Positions 1-10,900 of a DNA stretch of 41,518 bases are shown piece by piece. Source of the DNA: a bacterium (GTDB lineage: Bacteria > Zhuqueibacterota > Zhuqueibacteria > Zhuqueibacterales > Geothermadaptataceae); the NCBI GenBank assembly GCA_024275575.1, contig JAJRYV010000012.1:1-41518 (forward strand), read 5' to 3'. Numbering within the stretch: the stretch's first letter is position 1; the number at the start of each line of letters is the position of its first letter. The notes under the pieces are model-generated. The model made no database searches. It had not been told where the DNA came from and saw only the letters and a list, made by a program, of their open reading frames with translations. A program made the position numbers and the translations under genes.

Positions 1-40
1 CCCCGGAGACGGGGTGGGAGAGTAGGACACTGCCGGATAT
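1..40 (+). rRNA. rrf: 5S ribosomal RNA, 3' end (partial)
   Basis: The first 40 bases match the 3' part of bacterial 5S rRNA: the helix IV/V region with GGGAGAGTAGGACACTGCC, comparable to the E. coli end GCGAGAGTAGGGAACTGCC. The 5' part lies outside the window. A strong terminator follows directly, as expected for the last gene of an rRNA operon. The exact 3' end is uncertain by a few bases. Confidence 0.85.
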
Positions 41-46
41 TTCTAT

Positions 47-83
47 AAAAAAGGGCTCGTGCCAACACGCACGAGCCCTTTTT
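47..83 (+). terminator. rRNA operon Rho-independent terminator
   Basis: A perfect 10-bp stem, GGGCTCGTGC (53-62) with GCACGAGCCC (69-78), has a 6-base loop. It is preceded by an A-run and followed by TTTTT. It sits about 12 bases after the 5S end. Confidence 0.93.
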
Positions 84-176
84 GCGTTTGGATGATTTCT
101 GCATACCCGCTTCATCCGGTGGAGAGTGGTGATATCTGCGCGTCTGGCAAACCGCTGCGATATTTCCGACAGACAG

Positions 177-3131
177 CTACACGATCGAGCCTAATAACTC
201 ATCCGTAATATTGAGACTATCCAACCGCATCATGCTTTCCTCTGCACGACCAAAACTCAGGAGATTGATGCTGCCGTACCAGACAATTCTTTCATCAATG
301 ACAGCAAATTTTTGATGGAAGTTGTTCTTAAAAATAATGTTTAAGCCGCTATTTTCTATGGACTGCATCATTTCCCTGAATAAAGTTCTGTTTCTTTTTT
401 TAAAATCCGCCTCCGGTCGCGTGATAACTGTTATTCTCACACCGTTGTGAACAGCCTCCAATAGCAGCCCCAGCATTTGTGTTAATCGATCTGCTGATAA
501 AAGGACTGACGATAACAATCGTGCGTTTCGCAGCCAGGACGTCGCAGTGAAAGACGGGAAGGAAGTTTGTAAAAAGCAAGACGGGTTTCACCGGTCGGAT
601 ACTTATTGTTGAATATCGAACTCACCGATTCGAAAGTTTTGCTGCCGTATTTGATGAAATAACCAATGGATGCATAACCCCGCAACCGCTTCTGATACAT
701 CCTTTCCAGCACGCCGACATGCACATCGACATAATCGTAAATTTGCACTTCATTTTTAACCTGACATAATCGATGCAGTCTGCCTGCATATTGCTGCACC
801 GTGCCCTTCCACGCGATGGGCATGGCGAGAAACAAGGTGTCCAGTCGCGGCTCATCAAATCCCTCGCCAATAAATTTTCCGGTGGCGACGATGACGACAT
901 TCTTTCTGGCCGGTAAAGCGGCCAGCGTCTCCACTGCCGCTCTTCGCTCCTTCGCAGACAGGCTGCCGGTGAGCGTAATAACATGCGGCAGTGATTTTTT
1001 TAAAGCCCCGGCCAGTGCTGTGACGTGGGCTGTTCGCTGGGTTAAAATAATAGGATTGCGGCCTTCTTTGACGCTCTTGAGGACGTCATCGACAATCAGT
1101 TGATTGCGAATCTCATTAGTGCTAATTTCCGCATAGATTTCACCGATGGTCCATTCTTTTTCATTTTTATCAACGGGTTTGCGAAATGGAGTAAAGCGAG
1201 GAATCACGTAATGCTCAAAGGGACATTTTTCGTCCTGATCGCGGGCGTCGACCTGGTACCTGACCGGCCCGCATTGCATGAAAATGATGGGATGATGGCC
1301 GTCCTGCCGAATGGGAGTTGCGGTTAGCCCATAAACAGAAGTTGCAGTTGTGTTTTTCAAAATCTGCTCAAAGCTGAAGGCGGGAACATGAGGGCATTCA
1401 TCGACAATGGCCATGCCGTAGTTTTTTACACATGGTTTCACTTCATCGCCTTTAACCAGGGATTGCATGACGGCAATATCGATAATGCCGTTCAAATTAT
1501 TCTTGCCGCCGCAGATCTGTCCGATAAGCCTTGTCTTTTTTTTACGTCCCCTTTTTTTACCATCCGGCGCTACTTCAATAATTAATGAGAAATTGTTGCA
1601 GGCGTTCTTTCCATTGTTCCAGCAACTGCCGCGTGTGCACGAGTATGAGTGTGTTCACCTTCTTCTCGGCGATTATTTTCAATGCGACGATGGTTTTGCC
1701 AAAAGCCGTGGTTGCAGACAATACACCGTTATCGTATTTGAGCAAAGCCTCGACAGCACCTGCTTGCGTATCGCGCAATTGGCCATTGAATTCGACTTTG
1801 ATTGCTGTGCCCCGGTTACGTTCATCAATCCAGTCAATTTCGATTTTATGAGCATTGAACAAAGCAGGCAGGTCCGTCTCGCACCCGCGTGGAAGATGCA
1901 AATGCCCAGCGCTTTCATCAGAGAGAGAAATGATCCTCGGTTTATTCCAGGTTGGCAGCCGCATGGCTTGTGCTTTGTAAAAATCAGGATTTTGGAAGGC
2001 TGCAAGCCGTTTGAGGATATTCAGCGCTTTTTCCGAGAATCCTTTTTATCAACATACAGCATATTGGCTTTGGTGATATGAACAACTTCCGGGAAGTCGG
2101 TTTTCGCAAGCTTGCGGTCTTTTCTTCCTTTTTCCCAGGGTTTGATTTCCTCTTCTTCGCCCTGCCGGAGATCCCCAGATCCCCTACCTCGCTGCCTTTG
2201 CATAATTCTGCTGCATAGGAATGAATTTCACTAACGGACAATTTGGCGATGTTATTTAAAAAGCTCCATTGATCATCGTATGGTTGGAAATTTTCATCGA
2301 TAAAAACACTGTTGTTGTTTTCTCGCGCGCTCTTTTGCAGCGGCAAGGCGATAAGGTTTCCGAAACCGCCTTTGGCCAGGGTATCCTGATTGGGGAACAG
2401 GCGGTCATAGGCTTTAAAAGCAAGTTGGTGTCTGCGCGCCATAGCATAAGTTAGAAGGGCTGAGCCGAATTTTCTCGCTGTTATGGCGCTGAGTTTCTCT
2501 GTGAAAAAGAACTAGCCATGGGCGCCGTTACCGGATCCTGATCGCTCAACCGCGATGGGAATATTTTTTTCAATGCAGACTTTTCGCAGGGTTGCTACGT
2601 TTTTCCCCAGCCGTCGCCGTCAAAATCTATGGCTAAAAAGGTGCAGGTTTCATCGAGCAGCAAGGGGTAAACGCCTAAAATTTTCTCACCCCTGAGATGG
2701 CTGTTAACAGCCTCCGCATTCCAGGGTGCATAATTTTTGTTGTCACAGGCGGAACACTTAATTTGCGGCTTTTTGCAGAACTCCCGATCCCATTCATTCA
2801 GGCAAACCGGGGAATAGCCAGATTTGCCGGCTGTGCTCTGCCAGCGTTTGGCGTAGACGTCCTGCCGTCCTTTAAACAGGGACATAAAGATGTTTATTTT
2901 TGCCTCAGTCGTACTGAACTTGTTTGTGGATTTGGAAGTGCCGGATTGGGCTGAATGCTTCTCGGGCGGAGAAAGGTGTGCTTGCTGCTCACTGATTTCC
3001 TGAGAAAATTGGATCGGTAAACTCAGGTATGAACGATAATTATCAATTAATGCTTTAAGGCGTTTATTTTCTGTTAATAGTTGTTGGTATTTTTTCTCAA
3101 GCTCATTATAATCCATTTTTGTAATATCCAC
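177..3131 (-). pseudogene. Decayed TOTE-type primase-helicase-PLD nuclease
   Basis: About 980 codons of one protein can be followed on the minus strand, but the frame changes repeatedly. In order: an N-terminal coiled coil (GTG start near 3131, or ATG at 3116); an archaeo-eukaryotic primase-like part (GRQDVYAKRW, GKSGYSPVCLNEWDREFC, zinc-type CSAC, AIDFDGDGW, VERSGSGNGAH, RRHQLAF.YDRLFPNQDT, GGFGNLIALPLQ); NILKRLAAFQNPDFYKAQAM and LPRGC; a superfamily II helicase with Walker A TTAFGKT and Walker B DECPH, and helicase motif VI near QQYAGRLHR; and a C-terminal phospholipase-D-like nuclease, HQKFAVID with WYGSINLLSFG. Lesions include a TAG at 2514-2512 replacing the Trp expected in the HVWxFF motif, single-base losses at T5 runs near 2600 and 2043, and shifts near 2190, 1580, 540 and 500. 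This order is that of TOTE conflict-system proteins, usually transposon-linked. It is certainly not expressed as one protein here. Confidence 0.85.
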
Positions 3132-3153
3132 TTTTCAGAAGATTTTAAGCTCT

Positions 3154-3303
3154 TCAAGAACACAAGATATCGGGCGATGGATAAACAGTAGCATCTTGTT
3201 TATCTTCGTCAAAATGCAAGAATGAGTCTATTTCGTTTATGTTTGCACCGCTCATGGTATTTATTTGGTTTAGGATATAGTCGGCGGGATTATCCGTGTC
3301 AAG
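3154..3303 (-). other. Short open frame upstream of the TOTE pseudogene, possible gene remnant
   Basis: A 49-codon open frame directly upstream of, and co-directional with, the TOTE pseudogene reads like real protein (acidic, balanced composition; it contains ADYILNQINTMSGANINEID). It has no start of its own before an ATG at 3255 (33 codons) and is preceded by an in-frame TAG. It may be the 3' remnant of a gene lost during the insertion or decay of the element. I do not recognise it, and it could be chance. Confidence 0.2.
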
Positions 3304-3415
3304 CTAAATTGCAGCGTTCAATTCATGGCTGAATTGATAATTGCAAGGCCGGAAGAAAATCCCGTCGAGCGGGCAGTGCTGAACAGGAATCAGGTTAAAG
3401 TGAATAAGCAGAAAA

Positions 3416-4129
3416 TTGCACAGAATAATGTTTAAAACTGCCGGCGCCTGCTTGGGTACTGCTTTGCTGGTAATTATCACAGTTTTCTATTTTCAGCCAC
3501 GTTTTATTCTCCGCCATTTAAATGGTGAAAAAACCGTCTATTATTTCCATCCATATCAAAAAGCAATTGCGCTGACAATCGATGACAGCCCGGACCCGGT
3601 CACTACAGAGGCCATTCTCGACGTGCTCGAAAAATTCGACGTATCGGCGACGTTTTTTATCATCGGCGAGCGGGTGCAGGGCAATGAAACCTTGCTTCGG
3701 CGTATGTTGCAGCGGGGTCACGAAATCGGCAACCACCACTGGCGTGATGCGGTCGGCCTGCTTCTGCCGCATTCCCTTTTTGAAGACTATTTTTATAAAA
3801 CCGACAGCGTGCTTCAGCGGTTCGTGGCGCCGAAGTGGTTCCGCCCGGGCAGCGGGTTTTATGATCAGCAAATGGTGGATAAAATCGCCGCAAAGGGGTA
3901 TAAAATGGCGCTGGGTTCAATCTATCCTCATGATGTCGCTGTTCCTTTTGTGGCAATCAACAGTGCTTATATTCTCCGGCGCGCATTTCCCGGGGGTATC
4001 ATCGTGTTGCATGACGGCGCTGCACGCGGCCACCGGAGCGCTGCTGTTCTGCACCGGGTTATTCCGCAATTGTTGGCAGATGGGTATAAATTTTATACAT
4101 TATCACAATTGCAGGCGGTTTCTCACTAA
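3416..4129 (+). CDS. Polysaccharide deacetylase (NodB domain), membrane-anchored
   Basis: This carbohydrate esterase family 4-like enzyme should hydrolyse N- or O-acetyl groups from an envelope polysaccharide outside the cytoplasm. One N-terminal hydrophobic helix (about residues 8-27) anchors or exports it. The catalytic core shows TIDDSPDP (Asp56/Asp57, base and metal ligand), GNHHWRD (His107 and Asp111, a variant of the H-[ST]-x-x-[HD] metal motif), RPGSGFYD and LHDG (His199). The length of 237 aa is short but normal for a bare NodB domain. The listed start is TTG; ATG at 3428 gives a protein four residues shorter and is equally plausible, since neither has a strong ribosome site. The following acyltransferase on the same strand suggests a cell-surface glycan context. 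The substrate is not predictable. Confidence 0.85.
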   Translation: MHRIMFKTAGACLGTALLVIITVFYFQPRFILRHLNGEKTVYYFHPYQKAIALTIDDSPDPVTTEAILDVLEKFDVSATFFIIGERVQGNETLLRRMLQRGHEIGNHHWRDAVGLLLPHSLFEDYFYKTDSVLQRFVAPKWFRPGSGFYDQQMVDKIAAKGYKMALGSIYPHDVAVPFVAINSAYILRRAFPGGIIVLHDGAARGHRSAAVLHRVIPQLLADGYKFYTLSQLQAVSH

Positions 4130-4209
4130 ATTAAGCGATCAGCTTCGACTCAAGTTTTTAAATCCACAGATACGAGAAACCAGGATTTTTTTTCACCAAA
4201 GGGTAATCC

Positions 4210-4914
4210 ATGAAAAAATACCGCGGTAAATCCCGGGAAGAAATCATGCGGCTGGTGACGACTGAAATTATTTTACGAGCTATTAAAATTGGCAGCAGAA
4301 AAGGACGAACGATTTTTATCAGCAAGACGGCGGGCGGCAAAGGGGTGGCGGTAGAAACGCTGAACCCGAACACAATAGATGGGCGTGAAAACTTGCAGAA
4401 ATTTCTCACACCGACGAAAAGGCATTATACGATTTTCGGCCTGGGGCATGCTGAAGAGAAAAACGCCATCAGTTGGCGCGTATTGAATTTGCCTTTGGGC
4501 CGGCGAGTACTGCTGGCTTTTCAGCTCATTCTCTCCCTGTTTTTAAAAGGAACGCCGCTAAAAAACCGGCTTTATCGCTGGATGGGGGCGCAAATCGGGC
4601 AAGGCGTCGTCATCATGCAATCCGTCTGGCTCGATCATTTTCGGCCTGAACTGATTTCGATCGGCGAAAATACACTTATCGGCGCCTTCAGCCGCCTGAC
4701 GGTGCATGCCTTTGAAGGCGGCGGAAAATTTCGCTACGGCATGATCGACATCGGTGCAAACTGCACGCTGGGTGCAGGAACCGGCATGGGGCCGATTAAA
4801 ATCGAAGACGAAGTCCGTGTTTTGCCGGATACGACGCTTTCTCCTTATTTTGTGAAAATAAAAGCCGGCTCGGTCGTCGGCTGGAACCCGCCAAGCCTGA
4901 GCCGGCCTGACTGA
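4210..4914 (+). CDS. Left-handed beta-helix (hexapeptide) acyltransferase
   Basis: The second half (about residues 115-230) carries imperfect hexapeptide repeats, e.g. IGQGVVI, ISIGENTLIG, IDIGANCTLGAG, IKIEDEVRVLP and KIKAGSVVGW. These build the left-handed beta-helix of LpxA/CysE/maa-type acetyl- or acyltransferases. The first 100 residues are basic and of unknown fold, with one hydrophobic stretch (LLAFQLILSLFLKG) that may touch the membrane. ATG follows an AAAGGG ribosome site. The gene lies 80 bp after the deacetylase and ends just before a strong terminator, so the two may form one envelope-glycan transcript. The acyl donor and acceptor are unknown. Confidence 0.75.
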   Translation: MKKYRGKSREEIMRLVTTEIILRAIKIGSRKGRTIFISKTAGGKGVAVETLNPNTIDGRENLQKFLTPTKRHYTIFGLGHAEEKNAISWRVLNLPLGRRVLLAFQLILSLFLKGTPLKNRLYRWMGAQIGQGVVIMQSVWLDHFRPELISIGENTLIGAFSRLTVHAFEGGGKFRYGMIDIGANCTLGAGTGMGPIKIEDEVRVLPDTTLSPYFVKIKAGSVVGWNPPSLSRPD

Positions 4915-4929
4915 TTCAATACAAAAGAA

Positions 4930-4967
4930 AAAGTCGCCTGTTTCAGTCCCTTGAAACAGGCGACTTT
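4930..4967. terminator. Bidirectional terminator between convergent genes
   Basis: A perfect 16-bp stem, AAAGTCGCCTGTTTCA (4930-4945) with TGAAACAGGCGACTTT (4952-4967), has a 6-base loop. A- and T-rich flanks allow it to work in both directions. It ends the plus-strand acyltransferase gene and the minus-strand barrel/OmpA gene. Confidence 0.93.
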
Positions 4968-4999
4968 CTTTAATCGTGATGTTTTCTTGTAAAAAAGAT

Positions 5000-7969
5000 C
5001 TATTCGTTTTCAACAGGGGTGAGGGGCTTTTCCAGCGAATAGAATGAGATCTCAATACGCCGGTTCAATTTGCGGCCGAGGGGGCTGTCGTTATCTCCGA
5101 TGAGGAAAAAGTCACCCGTAGTGCGGACAACACCCAGGGGATGTTCTTCGCCAAAGCCCACGGCTTTATCGAGACGCTGAAAAATTTGTCTGTAGGCTTC
5201 CGGGTGTTGGGAGTTGACTCTTTTCAAAAAACGGTCACGGAAAACTTTCGCCCGCTTGCGAGAGAGGCGCAGGTTGACATTTTCCGGCCCGACAGCGCAG
5301 GCATGGCCGATGAAACGCATTCGCATGGTATTATCCTGCAGCATACGATTGATTTGTTTGAACAATCGGATCCAGTAAAAGTCGTAAAAAGGTTCCGTGC
5401 CGGCGAATTTTAACGGCCAGCTAAAACGTTGTTCGCGCAAATGGGCTTCATCGGTGAGATAAAACTTCTGGTCATGCGTCTGAAATGATCTGCCGAGTGA
5501 ATCTTTCAGGGTAAAAGAATAGCTAACGGTTTTGCCGATCCAGGGTGAATGTTTGTCCGATTCCAGGCCTTGCATGTGGTTCCAGCCGATCAAAGTATGC
5601 ACTACTTTTTTATCGCGAAAGGATGAAGTCGCCTGAATTTTATCTTTCAGGCGGCCGCGGTGGACAAAAAGAGAGGCGTTTTTGAACGACAATGCGCTCC
5701 AGAAATCTGCGTAGAATTTAATTGCCAGCGGCAATTTTTCTACATCGTTATAGCTAATCGGCGTAAAGAGTACGTTTTCCATCCGGTCGGTGGTGATGAT
5801 CACGTTTCGTCGTTCCTGGAAAACCCAGCGTGCGTCCATCGCATCAGGGGGAATGCTGCGCAGCGGGTGAGCTTTGCCGGGCAGAATACGCAGTTGGTTC
5901 CAATCGACGCCCATGGCCAGCAGGCTGTCTTTTACTGCATTGGCGCGTGCATTGGCAAGGAAAAGATTGTGCTCATCCGAGTTTGGATCGATAAAACCCT
6001 GCAGAAAAATGTTCAACTCCGGATATTTTTTTAGTCTTTCGGCAAGGATAGCGAGCGGTGGTTTCAGAATCCATTCCCGCACATATTCCTTGTTGATGCG
6101 AGATGAATTTTTATCGAAGTATATCTCTGCGATAAAAGGCAAGTCATAGTTTATTTTTGACAAAATATGTGCCGTTACCGTATCATCGACACTGATTGAC
6201 CCTTTGGGTATGGTATAAAATTTAGCGTGTGTTTCATTGTTGTTTTCATCGCTTTCCGGCACGTTGTTTTTCACATCCACACGGACGGCAAATTCGTGCA
6301 ATCCTTCGATCTCTGTGTACCAGTCGAGGGTGAAAGTTCTCGTTTCTCCGGATTCGAGTTTGTCGATATGTTTATCCAGCATAGCGTCCATGGAAAAGCT
6401 CGAACCATCGTCTTTTGAGGTGTACTGCGGTGCCGTCAAATCATCGAGGCGTATGTTGAAATTTTTAGCGATGTATTCTCCGGTATTGGCGACAGTCACC
6501 TTGATTTTGCCCTGAAAATCGTCCTCAGTTATCCATTGGTGATAATCAAATTCGATATCGGTAATCTGCAGTTCCGGCGCCGGCACAACAAAACGCAAAA
6601 TATTTTTAGCGCCATCACTGATGGGTCTGCTGTGGCCGTCACGATCGAGGGCGATGACGCTCCAGTAGTAATCTCCACCGGCCAGAATACCGCAATTGTA
6701 TGTTGTGCCTGCCTGTTTATCATTAACTTTGAGAAGATGGGGAACAAAACTATTGGGCAGGTCTATTTTTTTTCCTTCATAATCAGCAAGAATCTTCGCT
6801 ACGGCAAGGCTGTCTCGGTCGAGCACGAGATGATATTTCACCTCGTCATACAGGTCGGGATCATCGCTTTTGCTCCAACTCAGGACGATCGGCGAGGTGT
6901 GAATCAGCTCGTCATTGCGGGGGAAAGAATTGTTGAATTTTTCCGGCCCCACCGGAAAGTGCGCCACGCCGCCGCGATAGGGGGAGCTAAAAAAACTGTT
7001 GCTTTCGGCGCGTGCGAGGTCGACACGCATATTGTTGTTGCGACCGGGTAGCATTTGGGCAAATGATCTGTAAGTATCTTTAAGATTTAAGCTCATGCCC
7101 ATTGCGAAATTACTGAGAGCATTTTTTTCGAATTTATAACCGCCGCGCAGCGAAATCAATTGCGCCCATGATATTTCTGTGCCGAAACTGATTTGTCCGT
7201 TTTCATCGAGAATTTTGTTATAATCGGCGAGGAAATGTAGTTGCAGGCCATTGTGCGATCCGAGTTGGATGGCTGCGCCACCGCGAATGGTTTTGGGCAG
7301 CGGTGTTTTGTTGATATCGTGACTCAGCGGTGCGCCGAGTTGCGTCATCGAGAAACCGGCGGAGATGATGGCGTTTTCCAGGCCGGGAAGTTTATCCGCC
7401 AGCAAATGTGTATCAAACCGGTTGCTGCGCCAGAGAATTCCGCTGTCATAGATCCACGTCGAGGCCTGGAAACCGGCCAGCGAACTGCGATAGTATTTTA
7501 GATTGGCACCAACGGCGATCTGACCGAATTTAAAGCGAAACGGGTGCGCAAGAGTCATCCCGAGTAACATATCGCTGGCGGAAACGCTGGCTGCAGCGCC
7601 TTCGGAGCTATCGAAATCCGGTACGCCGAGATAGGACATGCTGAGCCCGATATTGTTCGTTCCAAGCATGCGGGAATGAAATTTATAACCGGCCACAAAC
7701 GAGGTGTTATAAACCTCGGGCATCCATTTTGCGTATGAAGCTGCCCATGTCCATTCACGGGTAAAACCCATGGCTGCCGGATTGGCGTAAAGGCTGTGAA
7801 TTTCGTCGATCACACCAGTGAGGCTGCTGCCGATGCCCTGTTGCCGTACGCCGGGGCTGGTTTTCAAAAATGCCAGACCCGCCCGAACCTGCGCGTTTGA
7901 TTCCGGCGTTCCGTTGATGAAAAATGAGAAAGACAGAATAAGAGCAAAACTGATACGCATGTATTTCAT
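5000..7969 (-). CDS. PorV/PorQ-like barrel protein with CARDB-like and OmpA domains
   Basis: A large outer-membrane protein of 989 aa. A signal peptide (MKYMRISFALILSFSFFING...) is followed by a PorV/PorQ-type beta-barrel region (about 30-335; AGLAFLKTSPGVRQQGIGSS, then LYANPAAMGF, the usual family opening). Then come an Ig-like stretch with HTSPIVLSWS, a CARDB/DUF11-like domain (about 490-590; VTVANTGEYIAKNF), and two OmpA-like peptidoglycan-binding regions (about 620-720, and 870-985 with RMRFIGHACAVG, LSRKRAKVFRDRF and LNRRIEISF). The open frame extends to 7993, but ATG at 7969 overlaps the upstream stop as ATGA and begins the signal peptide directly, so it is preferred. It probably links an outer-membrane barrel to the cell wall and partners the upstream VWA protein. 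PorV relatives act in type IX secretion, but this fusion has no assigned function. Confidence 0.8.
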   Translation of the reverse strand: MKYMRISFALILSFSFFINGTPESNAQVRAGLAFLKTSPGVRQQGIGSSLTGVIDEIHSLYANPAAMGFTREWTWAASYAKWMPEVYNTSFVAGYKFHSRMLGTNNIGLSMSYLGVPDFDSSEGAAASVSASDMLLGMTLAHPFRFKFGQIAVGANLKYYRSSLAGFQASTWIYDSGILWRSNRFDTHLLADKLPGLENAIISAGFSMTQLGAPLSHDINKTPLPKTIRGGAAIQLGSHNGLQLHFLADYNKILDENGQISFGTEISWAQLISLRGGYKFEKNALSNFAMGMSLNLKDTYRSFAQMLPGRNNNMRVDLARAESNSFFSSPYRGGVAHFPVGPEKFNNSFPRNDELIHTSPIVLSWSKSDDPDLYDEVKYHLVLDRDSLAVAKILADYEGKKIDLPNSFVPHLLKVNDKQAGTTYNCGILAGGDYYWSVIALDRDGHSRPISDGAKNILRFVVPAPELQITDIEFDYHQWITEDDFQGKIKVTVANTGEYIAKNFNIRLDDLTAPQYTSKDDGSSFSMDAMLDKHIDKLESGETRTFTLDWYTEIEGLHEFAVRVDVKNNVPESDENNNETHAKFYTIPKGSISVDDTVTAHILSKINYDLPFIAEIYFDKNSSRINKEYVREWILKPPLAILAERLKKYPELNIFLQGFIDPNSDEHNLFLANARANAVKDSLLAMGVDWNQLRILPGKAHPLRSIPPDAMDARWVFQERRNVIITTDRMENVLFTPISYNDVEKLPLAIKFYADFWSALSFKNASLFVHRGRLKDKIQATSSFRDKKVVHTLIGWNHMQGLESDKHSPWIGKTVSYSFTLKDSLGRSFQTHDQKFYLTDEAHLREQRFSWPLKFAGTEPFYDFYWIRLFKQINRMLQDNTMRMRFIGHACAVGPENVNLRLSRKRAKVFRDRFLKRVNSQHPEAYRQIFQRLDKAVGFGEEHPLGVVRTTGDFFLIGDNDSPLGRKLNRRIEISFYSLEKPLTPVENE

Positions 7970-10900
7970 TGCACAACCACCATTTTTTTCCATGAGGTAT
8001 ATTCACCTGAGCGCAGTGTGACGAGATAGACACCGCTACCGACCTGTTGGCCGGATTTCGTATAACCATTCCAATAATAAGTATTGTGCCCGGCGAGATA
8101 AGGCCCCTCTTCGATGACGGTTATCAGCGTGCCGGAAAGGTCGTATAAATCGAGCCGTACATTACGATTCGAACTCAATTCAAAATTAATTCCGAAGCGC
8201 GACTCCCGGCCGGAGCGAAAAATATTGCGTTCCAGAACCATGGCATTACGCGCTTTCACCGTCAAACTGGCGGAGACGCGTTTTAGATTGTTGAGAAAAT
8301 CCACGGTCACCAGCTCAAAGCGGATAACCTCCTCTTTGGCTTCGGTGAACAGGCGGATGTTGCGGAAAAGCGGTACCACATCGACCCATTCACCCGTCTG
8401 CAATGTCGTTGCCGCGATAAAATCATCGGCAAAGGAATCATCGACGATATTATCATCGGTGTAAACGCGTAAATCCCAGGATTTGAGTTCGATTGAAGTC
8501 CGTACAGAAACCCGAACGCTATCACCGACGAGTACGGTTTGCGGTGAGACGGCTATTTCAGGCTGTGGAATTTCTTTGACACTATAAATCACTACCGTAT
8601 CGCTATTATCAGCCAGTTTTGTTTTATCTTCATTGGCTGCCCGGACTTCTGATTTGTGGGTGAAAGTCCGTAACGCGTTGTTCGTTGCCGCAGGCACTGT
8701 CATCGAAAAGTGGATCAGACGGCTGCTATGCGGTTCGATCGCTTCAAAAAACCAGGCCGATGGATCGCCGGTGGAGAGAGGTTGCGGCGAATAGGAAGCG
8801 GCGACCGGTACAGCGCCCTGAGGTAAAAACTCGCTCAGGTAAACGCTATCCGCAAAAGTATCACTGTTGTTGGAAATTTTGACCGCGTATTGGTAGGTTG
8901 AATTTTCCTCGGCAAACCAGATCGTGTCATTATCGGCATAGTTGAACGAAGAGCCTCGGACAAAATTTTGTACGGTTAGATCACTATTTTTTACAGCACC
9001 ATCGACGGCGTAGACCGTCGACAGGCTGATGTTGTTCGCACTCACCGTATCTTTTTCGGCAAAGATTTCAGCGCGGTTCTGCAGTGCAAACGGTGTCTGT
9101 ACTACATCGGCGGCGATCCGCGCAAAAAAGATGATATTTTCACTTTCACCGGCGCGCAGCGATGAGAGATTCCAGCTCAGTTCAGAGAGTGTTGCGTGAT
9201 CGGTCTGTTTGCTCACCTGAAAATATGAAACGTTTTCCGGCAGGGAATTGACGATGCGGATATTGCGTGCCGTGCCCGGGCCGAAGTTATCAACTTTGAG
9301 TTTGTAGCGATAAACCGAACCCGGTCGTGCTGCCGGTTCTTCGCGTCCGTCGATGAAAATCGTCGTATCGGTTAATATTTCGGTATCGATAGCGAGATCA
9401 TAATTCCACAGTTCTTCCGGCGGGACCGTGATATACGCCACCGTATCACGGGCCGTGTTGTTCCAGGTGACGGTATCGACCGGTGAAAGAATTTCAGCCC
9501 GGCTGACCAATGTTTCAACACTTTCAGGGATGTTCAGCGCCACCTTGACAGCGACCTCGATCGATTTACTGCCGCCGGCCGGCAGATCGCCGAAATGCCA
9601 GTCATTTTCGCTGGCGCCGGCAAGGCCGCTTTCGGCGAAAACGACAATTGGAGGCAGGCTGTGTTTAACGATGATGTTTTCCGCATCGCCGGGGCCGTTG
9701 TTGGTGACGCCGAGGGTGTAGGTATAAACTTCTTGCGGGATGACAGCGTTGCGACCGGCGATCATCGAGTCGGTTGTCGAGGTAAGTGTGAGCGCCAGGT
9801 CACTGTTTTCTTTGAAGATCACCGCATAAATCGTTTCTTCTGCAGAATTATTTTCCGGTTCTTCATCCTGGATCATTTGCAGCTCGGCTTTGTGCGGCAA
9901 AGGAAATGATCCCGCCGGCATCTTGTCGGCAAGCCGGGCGGTAAAATTGATGATCAGCGAATCCCAAGCCTGAATCACCGGCAAATTCCAGGTCAATTCG
10001 CCGGCAGCTTCTGTCGATGGCTGGGTTGAAATCGAAGTTATTTTTACCGAATCAGGAATCCAGTTGTGCAAAACAGCGCCAGTGATTTCCTGATTGCCGC
10101 GGTTATAAATTTTAAGGCTGTAGGCATAGGTCTCGTTCTGCGAAACCCGACCGAATTCGAAACCGCCTGCGGAGATTTTTCCGGGGGTCACTATGGGCAT
10201 CGTCAGCGCGCCGTCGTAGCGTGGGTAGGTGCCGAGAAATTTTACGATGGCGGTCGCGTGGTTATTTTCAGAAGCTGTGTCATTGACCGAGAAAATATCC
10301 ACCGAACTCACCAGCTCTTGCGTGCTTGGGGGCATGTCGTTGCGAACGCGAACGGTGACGTTATAAATGCGCACGTCACCGGGCTGCATTTCTGCGATCG
10401 TCCATTGCAGCGTTCCGGTGTCTTGTGTTTCGGGGGGGATAGCTGCCGTGATAAAATCTGTTCCCACCGGCAGTGCATGGCTCACCCGTACATTGGTAGA
10501 AACATTGGGGCCGTTGTTAAAAACGACAATTGAATAACTGATCAGACTGTCGGCATATGCTGCATTAAATATTTCGCCGGCAACATGCACGGTGTCGCTG
10601 GTGGCTGAGGTCAGCTTAACAGAAAGATCGGTGCCGCCCGGCCCGGGAACAAAATAGCGGCCTGTGCCACGGCCGATACGGTTTTTATCGGTGATGTTGA
10701 TATTTAACAAACGAATGGAATTGTTGTAAACAGGGTCGGGAGTGCTGTAATTCAGAACATAATAGTTTTTAATCACCTCGGAAAGCCGCGCATAGATGGC
10801 TGCCATTTCGGCGGCAGATCCCGATTGTAAATATTCACCGCCGGTTTCGGTCGCCAGCATTTGCAGGGTATCGGCACGAATTTCCGCCCCGAGACCGATC

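Noticed and set aside
177-3131. Several separate small genes instead of one pseudogene
   Set aside because: The fragments carry successive motifs of a single known domain order and join at frameshift points.
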